Shown here one piece after another: positions 16,494 through 24,826 of a stretch of DNA of 63,649 nt. The stretch's first letter is position 1, and every line of letters begins with the position of its first letter. The notes below the pieces were generated by a model, which had not been told where the DNA came from, searched no databases, and was given only the letters and a program-made list of their open reading frames with translations. This DNA comes from Phenylobacterium sp. CCH9-H3 (GTDB lineage: Bacteria > Pseudomonadota > Alphaproteobacteria > Caulobacterales > Caulobacteraceae): positions 1 through 63,649 of the forward strand of contig NZ_LSJI01000094.1 of assembly GCF_001557235.1 (NCBI RefSeq), in the 5' to 3' direction. The position numbers and the translations under genes were made by a program.

Positions 16494-18218
16494 ATGACGG
16501 ATGGCCGGAGCGCGGGCGGCCTGCGTGGGTCGCTCGCGATGCTTGTGGCGGGCCTGATCTTCATGGCGGCAGCCCTGGCGGCGGCGGCGCGGCTGCAGGC
16601 GCCACAGGGGGTCAGCGTCGAGGCGGTGCGCTTCCAGGGCGCGTCCGGCGCGCGGATGCGCGCGCTTCTCTATCGCCCCGCCTCGGCGACGCCGGAGACG
16701 CCCGCGCCCGGCATCCTCGCGGTTCACGGCTACCTGAACTCCGCGGAAATCCAGTCGAACTTCGCCATCGAGTTCGCGCGGCGGGGATATGTCGTGCTGG
16801 CGCCGGACCAGCGGGGTCACGGGGGCAGCGACCCGGCCGCCTTCTCGGACGGCTTCGGCGGGCCGGACGCGCTCGCGTTCCTCCGGCGCCTGCCGTACGT
16901 CGACCGCGACAACATCGGCCTTGAAGGCCACAGCATGGGCGGCTGGACGGTGCTCGCCGCCGCGAAGGCCTATCCCGACGGCTATCGCGCGATGGTGCTG
17001 GAAGGCTCGAGCGTGGGGCCGCCCTTCGCGCCGCCCGGCGACACCCGGTTCCCGCGCAATCTAATGGTCGTGTTCGGCGCGTACGACGAGTTCGGCAGCT
17101 TCATGTGGGGGCCGGAAGCGCCGGTCCGCATCGGCGCAACCCGTAAGGCGATGGCCCTGTTCGGCGTGCAGGCGCCGGTGGCGCCCGGACGCGTGTACGG
17201 CGATATCGAAGCCGGAACGGCCCGCGTGCTGGAGACGCCGCAGGCGATCCACGCCGGGATGCATCAATCGCCGGCCGCGATCGGCTTCGCGCTCGCGTGG
17301 TTCGGCCGCACCCTGGAAGGGGAGCGGTCGTTGGCGTCTCGGGACCAGATCTGGCCCTACAAGGAGGCGGCCACCGCGCTCGCGCTCCTGGCGACCGCGC
17401 CGGTGCTGATCGGCCTCTTCGGCGTGCTGCTCCGCGTGGCCCCGTTCGCGCCTTTGGCGCGGGACGCCGCCGCGCCGCCGCCGCCGGCCGGCTCCGGCAA
17501 GCGATGGACCCAGTTGGCGGCGGTCGCGGCAGTTCCCGTCCTGGCGTATCTGCCGGTCATGCGCCTGGCCGAGCAATGGCTGGGCGAGAACGCGGTCTTC
17601 CGGCAGACCTTCAGCAATCAGATTGCGGTGTGGTCACTCTTCAACGCGCTGCTCGCGCTCCTGGCCCTGAAGCTGGGCGGACGCCTGGCCTCTTCCGATC
17701 TGAGAGGCTTCTGGCGCGCGTTAGGGCTGGCGATCCTGGTCGCCGGAGGTCTCTATGCCGTCATCGGCGTGGCCGATGCCGTCGGCCACGTGGATCCGCA
17801 GTTCTGGATCCTGAGCTGGCGCCCGTTGGAGCCGGGCCGGTGGCGCGACTTCCTCGTCTATCTTCCGGCCTTCCTGTTCTATGCGGTGATGACGTTGAGG
17901 ATGGTCGACGCGCTGCGCCCGCTGGCGTGGGGCCCCGCCTGGCGCGCCGTCGTCTTCACGGCAGGCGTCCTCGCAGCGCCGCTCGCCCTCTTCCTCGCCC
18001 TCCAGTACGGGACCTTGCTCGCCACAGGCGCGCTGCTCTCGCCGACAGAAGGCCTGCGGGTGATCGTCGCGATCCCACTGCTCGCGGCCATGGTCCTGGT
18101 TTCTATCCTGGCGGTCGCGACGACCCGCATGACGCGCGACACGCTGCCCGGCGCGCTCCTCTGCGGCGTTCTCCTCACCTGGTTCCTGACCGCGACCCAG
18201 GCCGTCGGCGGCGGCTGA
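16494..18218 (+). CDS. Alpha/beta hydrolase fused to a polytopic membrane domain
   Basis: 574 residues. An N-terminal membrane anchor (LAMLVAGLIFMAAALAAAA) is followed by an alpha/beta-hydrolase domain at about residues 35-280 with HGYLNS, DQRGHGGSD and nucleophile elbow GHSMGG (Ser147). The C-terminal 290 residues hold about eight hydrophobic helices (for example ALALLATAPVLIGLFGVLL and FLVYLPAFLFYAVMTLRMV). Hydrolysis of an ester or amide at the inner membrane is likely, perhaps of the compound imported by the receptor encoded 2 bp upstream. I do not know a characterised protein with this exact architecture. Confidence 0.83.
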   Translation: MTDGRSAGGLRGSLAMLVAGLIFMAAALAAAARLQAPQGVSVEAVRFQGASGARMRALLYRPASATPETPAPGILAVHGYLNSAEIQSNFAIEFARRGYVVLAPDQRGHGGSDPAAFSDGFGGPDALAFLRRLPYVDRDNIGLEGHSMGGWTVLAAAKAYPDGYRAMVLEGSSVGPPFAPPGDTRFPRNLMVVFGAYDEFGSFMWGPEAPVRIGATRKAMALFGVQAPVAPGRVYGDIEAGTARVLETPQAIHAGMHQSPAAIGFALAWFGRTLEGERSLASRDQIWPYKEAATALALLATAPVLIGLFGVLLRVAPFAPLARDAAAPPPPAGSGKRWTQLAAVAAVPVLAYLPVMRLAEQWLGENAVFRQTFSNQIAVWSLFNALLALLALKLGGRLASSDLRGFWRALGLAILVAGGLYAVIGVADAVGHVDPQFWILSWRPLEPGRWRDFLVYLPAFLFYAVMTLRMVDALRPLAWGPAWRAVVFTAGVLAAPLALFLALQYGTLLATGALLSPTEGLRVIVAIPLLAAMVLVSILAVATTRMTRDTLPGALLCGVLLTWFLTATQAVGGG

Positions 18219-18268
18219 GGCTTCAGACGTCATCCAGGAACGAGCTTTCGATCATGCGCGGGCCCGCC

Positions 18269-18856
18269 CTATCCCACCGGCGGCTCCAACCTCTTCGCCA
18301 GCTCGATCACCCGCGCCGCAAGCCCGCCCAAAAGCTGCGCCGGCAGGGCCTCCTTCAGCGCCCAGTTCTCGTCGAAGGTGCCGTGGGCGAACGGCACCAG
18401 CACCTGCTCCGTCGCCACCACCGTCTGGATGGTCCCCAGGATCTGGCGCATGTGGGTGATACCGCGCAGACCGCCGAACGGGCTGATCGAGGCGGCCATC
18501 AACCCCGCCACCTTGCCCCGGAAGGCGCTCAACGCCACCAGGGTCTCGCCGTCGGTCGGCCGCGACGCCCAGTCGATGGCGTTCTTCAGCACGCCGCTGA
18601 CCGAGCCGTTGTATTCCGGCGTGGCGATCAGGAAACCGTGGTGGGCGCGGAAGAGGGCCTTCAGCTCCCGCGCCGCAGGGGGAAAGTCGGACACCTCCAG
18701 GTCGCCGTCGTAGAGCGGCAGGGCGAAGTCCTTCAGCCTGATCTCGGTCACCTCCGCGCCGCGCGCACGCGCCTCCTTCACCGCCAGGGCGAGCAGGGCC
18801 TGGTTGAACGATCCGTTGCGGGTGCTGCCGGCAAAAGCGAGGAGCTTGACGGTCAT
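18269..18856 (-). CDS. NADPH-dependent FMN reductase family protein
   Basis: 195-residue flavodoxin-like fold. The FMN phosphate loop is FAGSTRNGSFNQALL and the ATPEYNGSVSGVLKNAIDWASRP signature defines the ChrR/ArsH/SsuE group, which reduces FMN or quinones with NAD(P)H. It ends close to the hydrolase operon on the opposite strand. The MarR gene lies 10 bp upstream on the same strand, so the two probably form a redox-stress operon (MarR first). Confidence 0.92.
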   Translation of the reverse strand: MTVKLLAFAGSTRNGSFNQALLALAVKEARARGAEVTEIRLKDFALPLYDGDLEVSDFPPAARELKALFRAHHGFLIATPEYNGSVSGVLKNAIDWASRPTDGETLVALSAFRGKVAGLMAASISPFGGLRGITHMRQILGTIQTVVATEQVLVPFAHGTFDENWALKEALPAQLLGGLAARVIELAKRLEPPVG

Positions 18857-18866
18857 GAGAGTTCCA

Positions 18867-19346
18867 TCACGCGGCGGAATCCGAGGGGACGTCTTCGCCG
18901 ACGTCGGCGGCGAGGTTGCGGCCGACTTGGGTGAGGGCCTTGCGCAGGACGTCGATCTCAGCCGGGGTCAGGCCGGCCAGGGCCAGGGCATTGACCTCGG
19001 CGACCGCGGGCAGCAGCACCGCCTCCAGGGCCTGGGCCTGCGAGGTCAGGAAGACATGGACCTTGCGCCGGTCCTCGACGCTCTTCTGGCGAGTGACGAA
19101 GCCCGAGCGCTCGAGGCTCTTGAGCGCGATCACGGTGGTGGGCTCGCGCATGCCGACGCGGCGGGAAAGCTCGCGCTGGGTGAGGCCATCCTCTCGCCAC
19201 AGCACCCGCAGGAACCGCCACTGGCCGCTGGAGACGCCATGCGGCGCCGTACGCACCTCCAGCGCCCGGGAGAAGGCCCGGAAGGCGATGCGGGTCAGAT
19301 AGCCGATGCTGTTGGTCGGGTCGGCGTAGAATTTGGTGTCGCTCAT
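18867..19346 (-). CDS. MarR-family transcriptional regulator
   Basis: 159 residues with the MarR winged helix: VSSGQWRFLRVLWREDGLTQRELSRRVGMREPTTVIALKSLERSGFV followed by the wing DRRKVHVFLT. Start MSDTKFYADPTNSIGY is chosen; upstream in-frame residues are arginine-rich and atypical. It probably represses itself and the flavin reductase, and perhaps the divergent methyltransferase. An imperfect inverted repeat GCAAT-N6-AATGC lies in the intergenic region near 19424-19440. Confidence 0.9.
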   Translation of the reverse strand: MSDTKFYADPTNSIGYLTRIAFRAFSRALEVRTAPHGVSSGQWRFLRVLWREDGLTQRELSRRVGMREPTTVIALKSLERSGFVTRQKSVEDRRKVHVFLTSQAQALEAVLLPAVAEVNALALAGLTPAEIDVLRKALTQVGRNLAADVGEDVPSDSAA

Positions 19347-19459
19347 ACCTCGACCATTCCACCGCGGCCCGGGCGCGGCAATCGCCACCCCGGCTTCATT
19401 GACAGGCTTGGAGCCTCTGCCTACGCAATAGATAGAATGCTAATCTTTTGGAACCCCTC

Positions 19460-20512
19460 ATGCTGCTTCCCGGCCTGCCGCTGCTGCCCACGACCATCGT
19501 CGGCAGCTATCCCCAGCCGGATTGGCTGATCGATCGGGAGGGTCTGAAAAGCCGGCTTCCGCCACGCGTGCGGGCGCAGGAGCTCTGGCGGATCAAGGAC
19601 CCGCGCGAACTGGCCGACGCGCAGGAGGCGGCGACTCTGGTGGCGATCAGCGACCAGAAGCTGGCGGGCATCGACATCGTGGGCGACGGCGAGATGCGGC
19701 GGGAGAGCTATTCGAACCGCCTGGCCACGGCCCTGGGCGGGATCGAGACGGACCCGCCGGGAATGGCCATGGATCGCACGGGCGCCATGAACCCAGTGCC
19801 GCGGGTGGCCGGGCCGATCCGGCGTCTCGGGCCCATCGAGGCTCAGGATGCGGCGTTCCTGAAGGCGCGGGCGGGCGGGCCGGTGAAGATCACCATCCCC
19901 GGCCCCTTCACCATGACCCAGCAGGCGCAGAACGATCACTATACGGACGCGCGCAGCCTGGCGCTCGACTATGCGGACGCGGTCAACGCCGAGATGCGCG
20001 ACCTGTTCGCCGCCGGCTGCGACATCGTCCAGCTTGACGAGCCCTATCTGCAGGCCAAGGCCGAAGAAGCGCGCAGCTTCGCCATCGAGGCGATCAACCG
20101 GGCGGTGAAGGGCGTAGGCGGGATCACCGCCCTGCACATCTGCTTCGGCTATGCGCACGTCCACCAGGGGGCGTCCAAGCCCGGCGGCTATGCCTTCCTC
20201 GAGGAGCTGGAAGCCTCGGACGTGGACATCATCTCCATCGAGGCCGCCCAGCCGAACCTGGATCCGCAGATCCTGCGCGAACTGCCGACCAAGCACATCA
20301 TGTATGGGGTCATCGACCTGAACGACCCCAACGTCGAGGGCGCCGAGACCGTGGCCCAGCGCATCCGCCGCGCGCTGCCGTATATCGACGCCGAGCGCCT
20401 GATCGTCGCCCCCGATTGCGGGATGAAGTACCAGAGCCGGGCGGTCGCGTTCGGCAAGCTGAAGGCGATGTCGGACGGCGCGGCGATAGTGCGGCGGGAG
20501 CTGGCGGGATAG
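19460..20512 (+). CDS. Cobalamin-independent methionine synthase-like methyltransferase
   Basis: 350 residues, equal to the C-terminal catalytic half of MetE only. It begins PTTIVGSYPQPDWL, the canonical MetE_C start. The zinc ligands are visible as His and Cys in LHICFGY and Cys in APDCGMKY, and VQLDEPYLQ is also conserved. Such stand-alone proteins transfer methyl groups from folate or other donors and often occur in catabolic clusters. ATG 19460 is preferred over a TTG at 19448. It is divergent from MarR. Confidence 0.88.
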   Translation: MLLPGLPLLPTTIVGSYPQPDWLIDREGLKSRLPPRVRAQELWRIKDPRELADAQEAATLVAISDQKLAGIDIVGDGEMRRESYSNRLATALGGIETDPPGMAMDRTGAMNPVPRVAGPIRRLGPIEAQDAAFLKARAGGPVKITIPGPFTMTQQAQNDHYTDARSLALDYADAVNAEMRDLFAAGCDIVQLDEPYLQAKAEEARSFAIEAINRAVKGVGGITALHICFGYAHVHQGASKPGGYAFLEELEASDVDIISIEAAQPNLDPQILRELPTKHIMYGVIDLNDPNVEGAETVAQRIRRALPYIDAERLIVAPDCGMKYQSRAVAFGKLKAMSDGAAIVRRELAG

Positions 20513-20591
20513 GCCGCGCCAAGCCGCCTCGTCCGAATCCACTGTTACGCCGTAAAAGGAGTTCCCACGCTTCACCGGAGAACACCTTCGA

Positions 20592-21113
20592 ATGCCCGCC
20601 TCGCGTTTCGTCCCCTTGCTGGCCCTGACGCTCGTCCTGCTGGGGCCGACGCCCGTCTTCGCCGAGACCACGGCCGATCAGATGCTGGCCACGGCCCAGA
20701 AAATTCGCGCCAGCGTCGAGCAGCTGAAGGACAAGCTGCCGGCCGAACAGCAGGCCCAGATGCTCAAGCAGGCCGACGAGATCGAGCAACAGGTGCGGGA
20801 AGGGGCCTATGCCGGCGCGACTGCGCCGCCGAGGGAGCCGAGCCTGTCGGAGCGCCTCATGGCCACGCACGGTCGCCTGGAATGGCTATCCGCCGAGGCC
20901 GCCTGCGCCGGCTATACACTGGAGAACTATTCGACCTTCCGCTTCTCCAGCGCCATCAACGAACGCGACACCCATTGCCGCAACGCCTACGGCCACTGGG
21001 CGACCTACCTTCGCGTGACCCGCAGTGGCGAGGGGGAGGAGGCGGCGGAACAGGCGCTATTCTACTACGACGCGGCGGCGCGGCGGGCGGTGACGTTCTA
21101 CGGGCGGAAGTGA
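20592..21113 (+). CDS. Periplasmic protein of unknown function
   Basis: 173 residues. A Sec signal (FVPLLALTLVLLGPTPVFAE) is followed by a helical, coiled-coil-like stretch (MLATAQKIRASVEQLKDKLPAEQQAQMLKQADEIEQQV). A C-terminal domain has two cysteines (AACAGYTLENYS and RDTHCRNAYGHW) that could form a disulfide. No family is recognised. It is followed after 1 bp by the ankyrin gene, so the two are cotranscribed. Confidence 0.75.
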   Translation: MPASRFVPLLALTLVLLGPTPVFAETTADQMLATAQKIRASVEQLKDKLPAEQQAQMLKQADEIEQQVREGAYAGATAPPREPSLSERLMATHGRLEWLSAEAACAGYTLENYSTFRFSSAINERDTHCRNAYGHWATYLRVTRSGEGEEAAEQALFYYDAAARRAVTFYGRK

Positions 21114-21114
21114 C

Positions 21115-21846
21115 ATGCACAAGACCTTGCTCGCCTCAGCGGCCCTGGCGTTGAGCCTCACGCTCGCCGCCCCTGCGACCGCGCAGACCGACGCAGCGCT
21201 GCGCGTGGCCATCTTGCAAGACGATCCGGGGGCCATCGCCGGGGCCATCCGGGCCGGCGCCGATCCGCGCGCCGTCGGGGAAAACGGCTCGCCGCTCGCG
21301 ATCGCAGCAATGTCGGGAAAGGCGCGCGCGGTGCGCGCGCTGCTCGACCTTGGCGCCGATCCCGCGGCCCCGGGCCCGAATGGCGGGAACGCCGTGAGCG
21401 CCGCATTCTTCGCCATGAACGGCGTGGCCTTGCTCGGGCGCGACGAGGCGCCGGAACCGGCCCGGAGGGCAGCGGCGCTGGACGTGTTGCGCGCGATCGC
21501 CGCCCGGGGCGTGGGGCTTGATGTCCTGATGCGGCTGGGGCCCACCAGCATGACGCCGCTGATGCAGGCGGCCGAGGCCGGCGCCGTGGACGTGGTGCAG
21601 ATCCTCCTGCAGGCCGGCGCCAATCCGAACGCCGTCAACGGCGGCCGCTATTCGGCGCTGGACTATGCCGTGGACCGGGCGCCGTCGTGGGCCGCACTGC
21701 CCCAAGATGGGCGCGCGGAGATCGTCCGCGCGCTGCTAGCGAAGGGCGCGCGCAGAGATCGGGCGGGCGCAGACGGGGTTACGCCCCTGGCCCGGGCGCG
21801 CCGGACCGGGAATGCGGAGGTGATCGCCGCGCTCGAGGGTGGTTGA
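21115..21846 (+). CDS. Exported ankyrin-repeat protein
   Basis: 243 residues. A signal peptide (LASAALALSLTLAAPATAQ) is followed by about five ankyrin-type repeats: GAIAGAIRAGADPRAVGENG, SGKARAVRALLDLGADPAA, EAGAVDVVQILLQAGANPNAV, RAEIVRALLAKGARRD and GVTPLARARRTGNAEVIAAL. It is probably a periplasmic protein-binding scaffold. It is coupled to the preceding periplasmic protein, its likely partner. Its ligand is unknown. Confidence 0.88.
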   Translation: MHKTLLASAALALSLTLAAPATAQTDAALRVAILQDDPGAIAGAIRAGADPRAVGENGSPLAIAAMSGKARAVRALLDLGADPAAPGPNGGNAVSAAFFAMNGVALLGRDEAPEPARRAAALDVLRAIAARGVGLDVLMRLGPTSMTPLMQAAEAGAVDVVQILLQAGANPNAVNGGRYSALDYAVDRAPSWAALPQDGRAEIVRALLAKGARRDRAGADGVTPLARARRTGNAEVIAALEGG

Positions 21847-21863
21847 GCCTCAGGCCTCTTCCA

Positions 21864-22073
21864 TCAGCCAGGCCGCGAGCAGGCCCGGTCGGAAATCTCC
21901 TGGCCGCGGGCCTGCGGGACGTCCCGCTCGTTCAAGGCCGCCAGGGCGCGCCAGCGGGCGGCCGACAGCTCGTGCTTCTCGCGCACATTGTCCAGGACGC
22001 AGGTTTCGGCGAGCGCGGTCGCTTCGGCGGCGCGCGTGTTGTAGGCGGCCGATTTCATGTCGCGGGTAAGCAT
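21864..22073 (-). CDS. Small conserved-type protein, unknown function
   Basis: 69 residues (or 64 from the internal ATG at 22058, MKSAAYNTRAAEATALAE). The helical pattern with RAAEATALAETCVLDNVREKH then SAARWRALAALNE resembles short alphaproteobacterial proteins annotated as hypothetical, which share the LDNVRE...AAxxWRxMA pattern. It is probably a small cytosolic helical-hairpin protein. No partner gene is evident. Confidence 0.5.
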   Translation of the reverse strand: MLTRDMKSAAYNTRAAEATALAETCVLDNVREKHELSAARWRALAALNERDVPQARGQEISDRACSRPG

Positions 22074-22281
22074 CGCGTCAGCGCCCTCCGACGGGGGCCA
22101 TCCGCGCAGCAGCGCGGAGTTTTGAGGCAGGTGGGCTCATGAGACCTCGCAGCGGCGCCGCGCCGAGAGGGATCGACCGCTTGGCTGGCGGCACGCGCCC
22201 GGCGGCGCTTGTCGTAGATGGGGTGTCGCGGCCCCGGTAGCCAGGGCGCCACCAACAGCTTCGCCATGCGTTTGCAGGGGA

Positions 22282-23157
22282 ATGGACGCCTCGCCAGCCC
22301 CCGAACGTTACGAGGCCGTCGTCGTGGGCGCGGGCCCGGGCGGGCTCACGGCCGCAACCTACCTCGGTCGGTTCCGCCGCCGCGTGCTGGTGTTGGACGG
22401 CGGCCCCTCGCGCGCCACCTGGATCCCAGAAAGCCACAACACCCCTGGCTTCCCGCGAGGCATCGGCGGGGACGAGCTGCTGGCCCGGCTGCGGGACCAG
22501 GCGGAGGAGTATGGCGCCGTCATCCGCCCCGGCCGCGTGGAACGGCTCCAGCCCATCCCCGAGGGATTTCAGCTGGAGGTCGGCGGCGTGTGGTTCGAGG
22601 CGCCCACGGCCCTGCTCGCGACGGGCGTGGTCGATCGTCTGCCCGACGTGCCGGGTCTGGAGGCTGCGATCAAAAGGGGTCAAGTCCGCATGTGTCCCAT
22701 CTGCGACGCCTATGAGGCCACGGGCGCGAAGATCGCAGTACTGGGCGCCGGGCCGCTGGCCCAGAGGGAGGCGGACTTCCTGCGCACCTACAGCCCGAAC
22801 GTTACGGTCCTGATCGTGGGCGAGGCCGAGGAGGCGCCTTCCGACGCAGCGCGCATCTCCCTTTCCGACCTGCAGTTCGAGGGCGACCAGGTGCGGCTAT
22901 CGGACGCCGGCGGTGAAACGCGCTTCGACCACCTGTACCTGGCCCTCGGCTGTGCGAGTCAGACTGCCCTCGCCCTCGCGCTCGGCGCCGGCCAGGACGA
23001 CAGGGGCGACCTTGTGGTGGACTCGCACCAGATGACGAGCGTCGACGGCCTCTATGCTGTCGGCGATGTCGTGCGGGGCCTGAACCAGATCGCGGTGGCC
23101 GCCGGCGAGGCGGCGATCGCGGCGACGGCCATGCACAACCGCCTGCGCAAGGCCTGA
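22282..23157 (+). CDS. Thioredoxin-reductase-like FAD/NAD(P) oxidoreductase
   Basis: 291 residues of the pyridine nucleotide-disulfide oxidoreductase class II type. The FAD dinucleotide motif is VVVGAGPGGLTAATYLGRF, the redox-active pair is CPIC in VRMCPICDAY, the second Rossmann motif is VLGAGPLAQREADFL, and the FAD closure is VDGLYAVGDVVRGLNQIAVAAGEAAIAA. Unlike TrxB, the first glycine-rich motif is followed by VLVLDGGPSRA, as in the TrxR-like family outside core thioredoxin systems. It transfers electrons from NAD(P)H to a disulfide partner that is not encoded nearby. Confidence 0.9.
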   Translation: MDASPAPERYEAVVVGAGPGGLTAATYLGRFRRRVLVLDGGPSRATWIPESHNTPGFPRGIGGDELLARLRDQAEEYGAVIRPGRVERLQPIPEGFQLEVGGVWFEAPTALLATGVVDRLPDVPGLEAAIKRGQVRMCPICDAYEATGAKIAVLGAGPLAQREADFLRTYSPNVTVLIVGEAEEAPSDAARISLSDLQFEGDQVRLSDAGGETRFDHLYLALGCASQTALALALGAGQDDRGDLVVDSHQMTSVDGLYAVGDVVRGLNQIAVAAGEAAIAATAMHNRLRKA

Positions 23158-23170
23158 CCGCCGCGGCCAT

Positions 23171-23875
23171 TCAGCCCCGTTCGGCCAGCCAGGCGGCAAG
23201 CAGGCGGTTGGTGGTCTGGGGCTTTTCCAGGGTGGGCAGGTGGCCGCAGTCGGGGACCTCCTCGAAGCGGGCATTTGGAATTTCGCCGACGATTTCGTCC
23301 ACGTGGGCTGGGGTGGTGATCCCGTCCTGGGCGCCGCGGATGACCAGGGTCGGGACGCGGATCGCGCTCAGCGAGGGGCGGCTGTCCGGACGGGTCATGA
23401 TCGCGCGCTGCTGGCGCAGGAAGGTCTCGGCGCCGGTGTCGGCGGCCATCCGGCGCACCACGGTCAACAGCGGCGCGTCTTCGCGGCGCGCGGGGTGGAC
23501 CAGGATGGGGATACGCTCTTCCACCACCTCGACGAACCGGCCGTCCTCCACCAGGCGGATATAGCCCTGGCGACGCTCCGTCTGGGCCGGGCCGTCGTTG
23601 GGGGCCAGGGTGGCGATGAGCGTGAGGCTGATCACCCGCTCCGGCGCCCGGCGCAGGACCTCGAAGGCGGTGAAGCCGCCCATGGCGTGGGCGACCAGGT
23701 GAAAGCGGTCCGGCGCTTCATCCAGCAAGCGGGCCCCCATGCCTGCGATGGTCTCGTCCCGGGTGTGGTCGGCGAAACGCAGATCGTAGTCGTCGGCCAG
23801 GGCCACCGCCTGGGGCGCCCAGCAATCGACGGTGAGCAGCTGGCCGGAGGCGAAGACGGCGGTGGGACGGGGCAT
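23171..23875 (-). CDS. Alpha/beta-hydrolase-fold protein lacking the nucleophile serine
   Basis: 234 residues with an alpha/beta-hydrolase fold. The acid (AQDGITTP) and the histidine (PDCGHLPTLEKP) remain, but the nucleophile elbow reads VAHAMGGF, so the usual Ser of GHSMGG is Ala64. Ordinary ester hydrolysis is therefore unlikely; a lyase, a cofactor-free reaction or a binding role is possible. It is the last gene of a four-gene operon (3 bp after the dehydrogenase) with a kinase and an enolase paralogue. Confidence 0.85.
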   Translation of the reverse strand: MPRPTAVFASGQLLTVDCWAPQAVALADDYDLRFADHTRDETIAGMGARLLDEAPDRFHLVAHAMGGFTAFEVLRRAPERVISLTLIATLAPNDGPAQTERRQGYIRLVEDGRFVEVVEERIPILVHPARREDAPLLTVVRRMAADTGAETFLRQQRAIMTRPDSRPSLSAIRVPTLVIRGAQDGITTPAHVDEIVGEIPNARFEEVPDCGHLPTLEKPQTTNRLLAAWLAERG

Positions 23876-23878
23876 CGT

Positions 23879-24826
23879 TCAGACCACTTGGTTCAGGAGC
23901 GGCTCGCCGGCCTGCAGGCGGCGGATGTTCTCGAACGCGGCGGCCAGGCTGCGGTCGAGGGTCTCGGGCGTCAGCCAGGCTTGGTGCGGGGCCAACACCA
24001 CATTGGGCAGGCCGAGCAGCGGGTTGTCCGGGTCCACCGGTTCGCGATCGAAGACGTCCAGCCCCGCGCCGCGGAGGTGACCCGAGACCAAGGCCGAGAT
24101 CAGGGCTGGCTCGTCCACCAGCCCGCCGCGAGCGGTATTGATCAGGATCGCGCCGGGCTTCATGGCGGCCAGGGCGCCTGTGTCGATCATCCGCTCGGTC
24201 TGCGGCGTCAGGGGCAGGTGCAGGGAGACGATGTCGGCTGTCTCCAGCAGCTTTTCCAGGGGCACGAAGCGGCCGGGCAGATCCGGCTTGGCGCTGCGGG
24301 CGGTGTAGATCACCGAGGCGCCCAGGGCCTCCAGCGCCGCCCCAAGCCGCGAGGCCGAGCCGCCGTAGCCCACGAAACCCACCGTGCGGCCGCAGAGCTC
24401 GCCGACGCCGTCGATGAGATCGGGGTCCGGGGTCCAGCCGTGCCCCCGGCGGGTGAGCGGGTCGAGGTAGGACAGCCGGCGCAGCACCGACAGCATCAGA
24501 GCCAGCGCCATCTCGGCCACAGCCTGGCTGTTGGTCCCGGGCATGTTGGAGACGGCGACGCCCGCGGCGCGGCAGGCCTCCAGGTCGATGGTGTTGACCC
24601 CGACCCCCAACTTCTGGACCAGCCGCAGCCCTGGCGCGCCGGCGATCATCGCGGCGGTGACCGGCTTCAGCACATGCAGCAGGACCTCGGCGTCCGCGAT
24701 TTCCCGGGCGAAGGCCGCGTCGTCGAACTCGTCGGCCACCACCGCCTCGACCCCCGCGGCGCGGGCATGGTCGGCCAGGGCCGCACGGAAGCCGGCGCTG
24801 GCGCGATAGTGCAGGACCGCCTTCAT
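23879..24826 (-). CDS. D-isomer-specific 2-hydroxyacid dehydrogenase
   Basis: 315 residues of the D-2-hydroxyacid dehydrogenase family (hydroxypyruvate/glyoxylate reductase group). The catalytic Arg-Glu-His are in [25 protein letters not shown] and VLAPHQAWLTPE. The nucleotide motif is TVGFVGYGGSASRLG. Arginine in YTARSAKP after the second strand could favour NADP(H), which is inference. Its start overlaps the enolase stop (ATGA), so translation is coupled. It probably interconverts a 2-keto acid and a D-2-hydroxy acid in the pathway of this operon. Confidence 0.92.
   Translation of the reverse strand: MKAVLHYRASAGFRAALADHARAAGVEAVVADEFDDAAFAREIADAEVLLHVLKPVTAAMIAGAPGLRLVQKLGVGVNTIDLEACRAAGVAVSNMPGTNSQAVAEMALALMLSVLRRLSYLDPLTRRGHGWTPDPDLIDGVGELCGRTVGFVGYGGSASRLGAALEALGASVIYTARSAKPDLPGRFVPLEKLLETADIVSLHLPLTPQTERMIDTGALAAMKPGAILINTARGGLVDEPALISALVSGHLRGAGLDVFDREPVDPDNPLLGLPNVVLAPHQAWLTPETLDRSLAAAFENIRRLQAGEPLLNQVV

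Noticed and set aside
22055..22267. Minus-strand 70-codon frame starting MAKLLVAPWLPGPRH
   Set aside because: Arginine/proline-rich, overlaps the start of the small protein at 21864-22073, and no recognisable pattern; typical of G+C-rich shadow frames.
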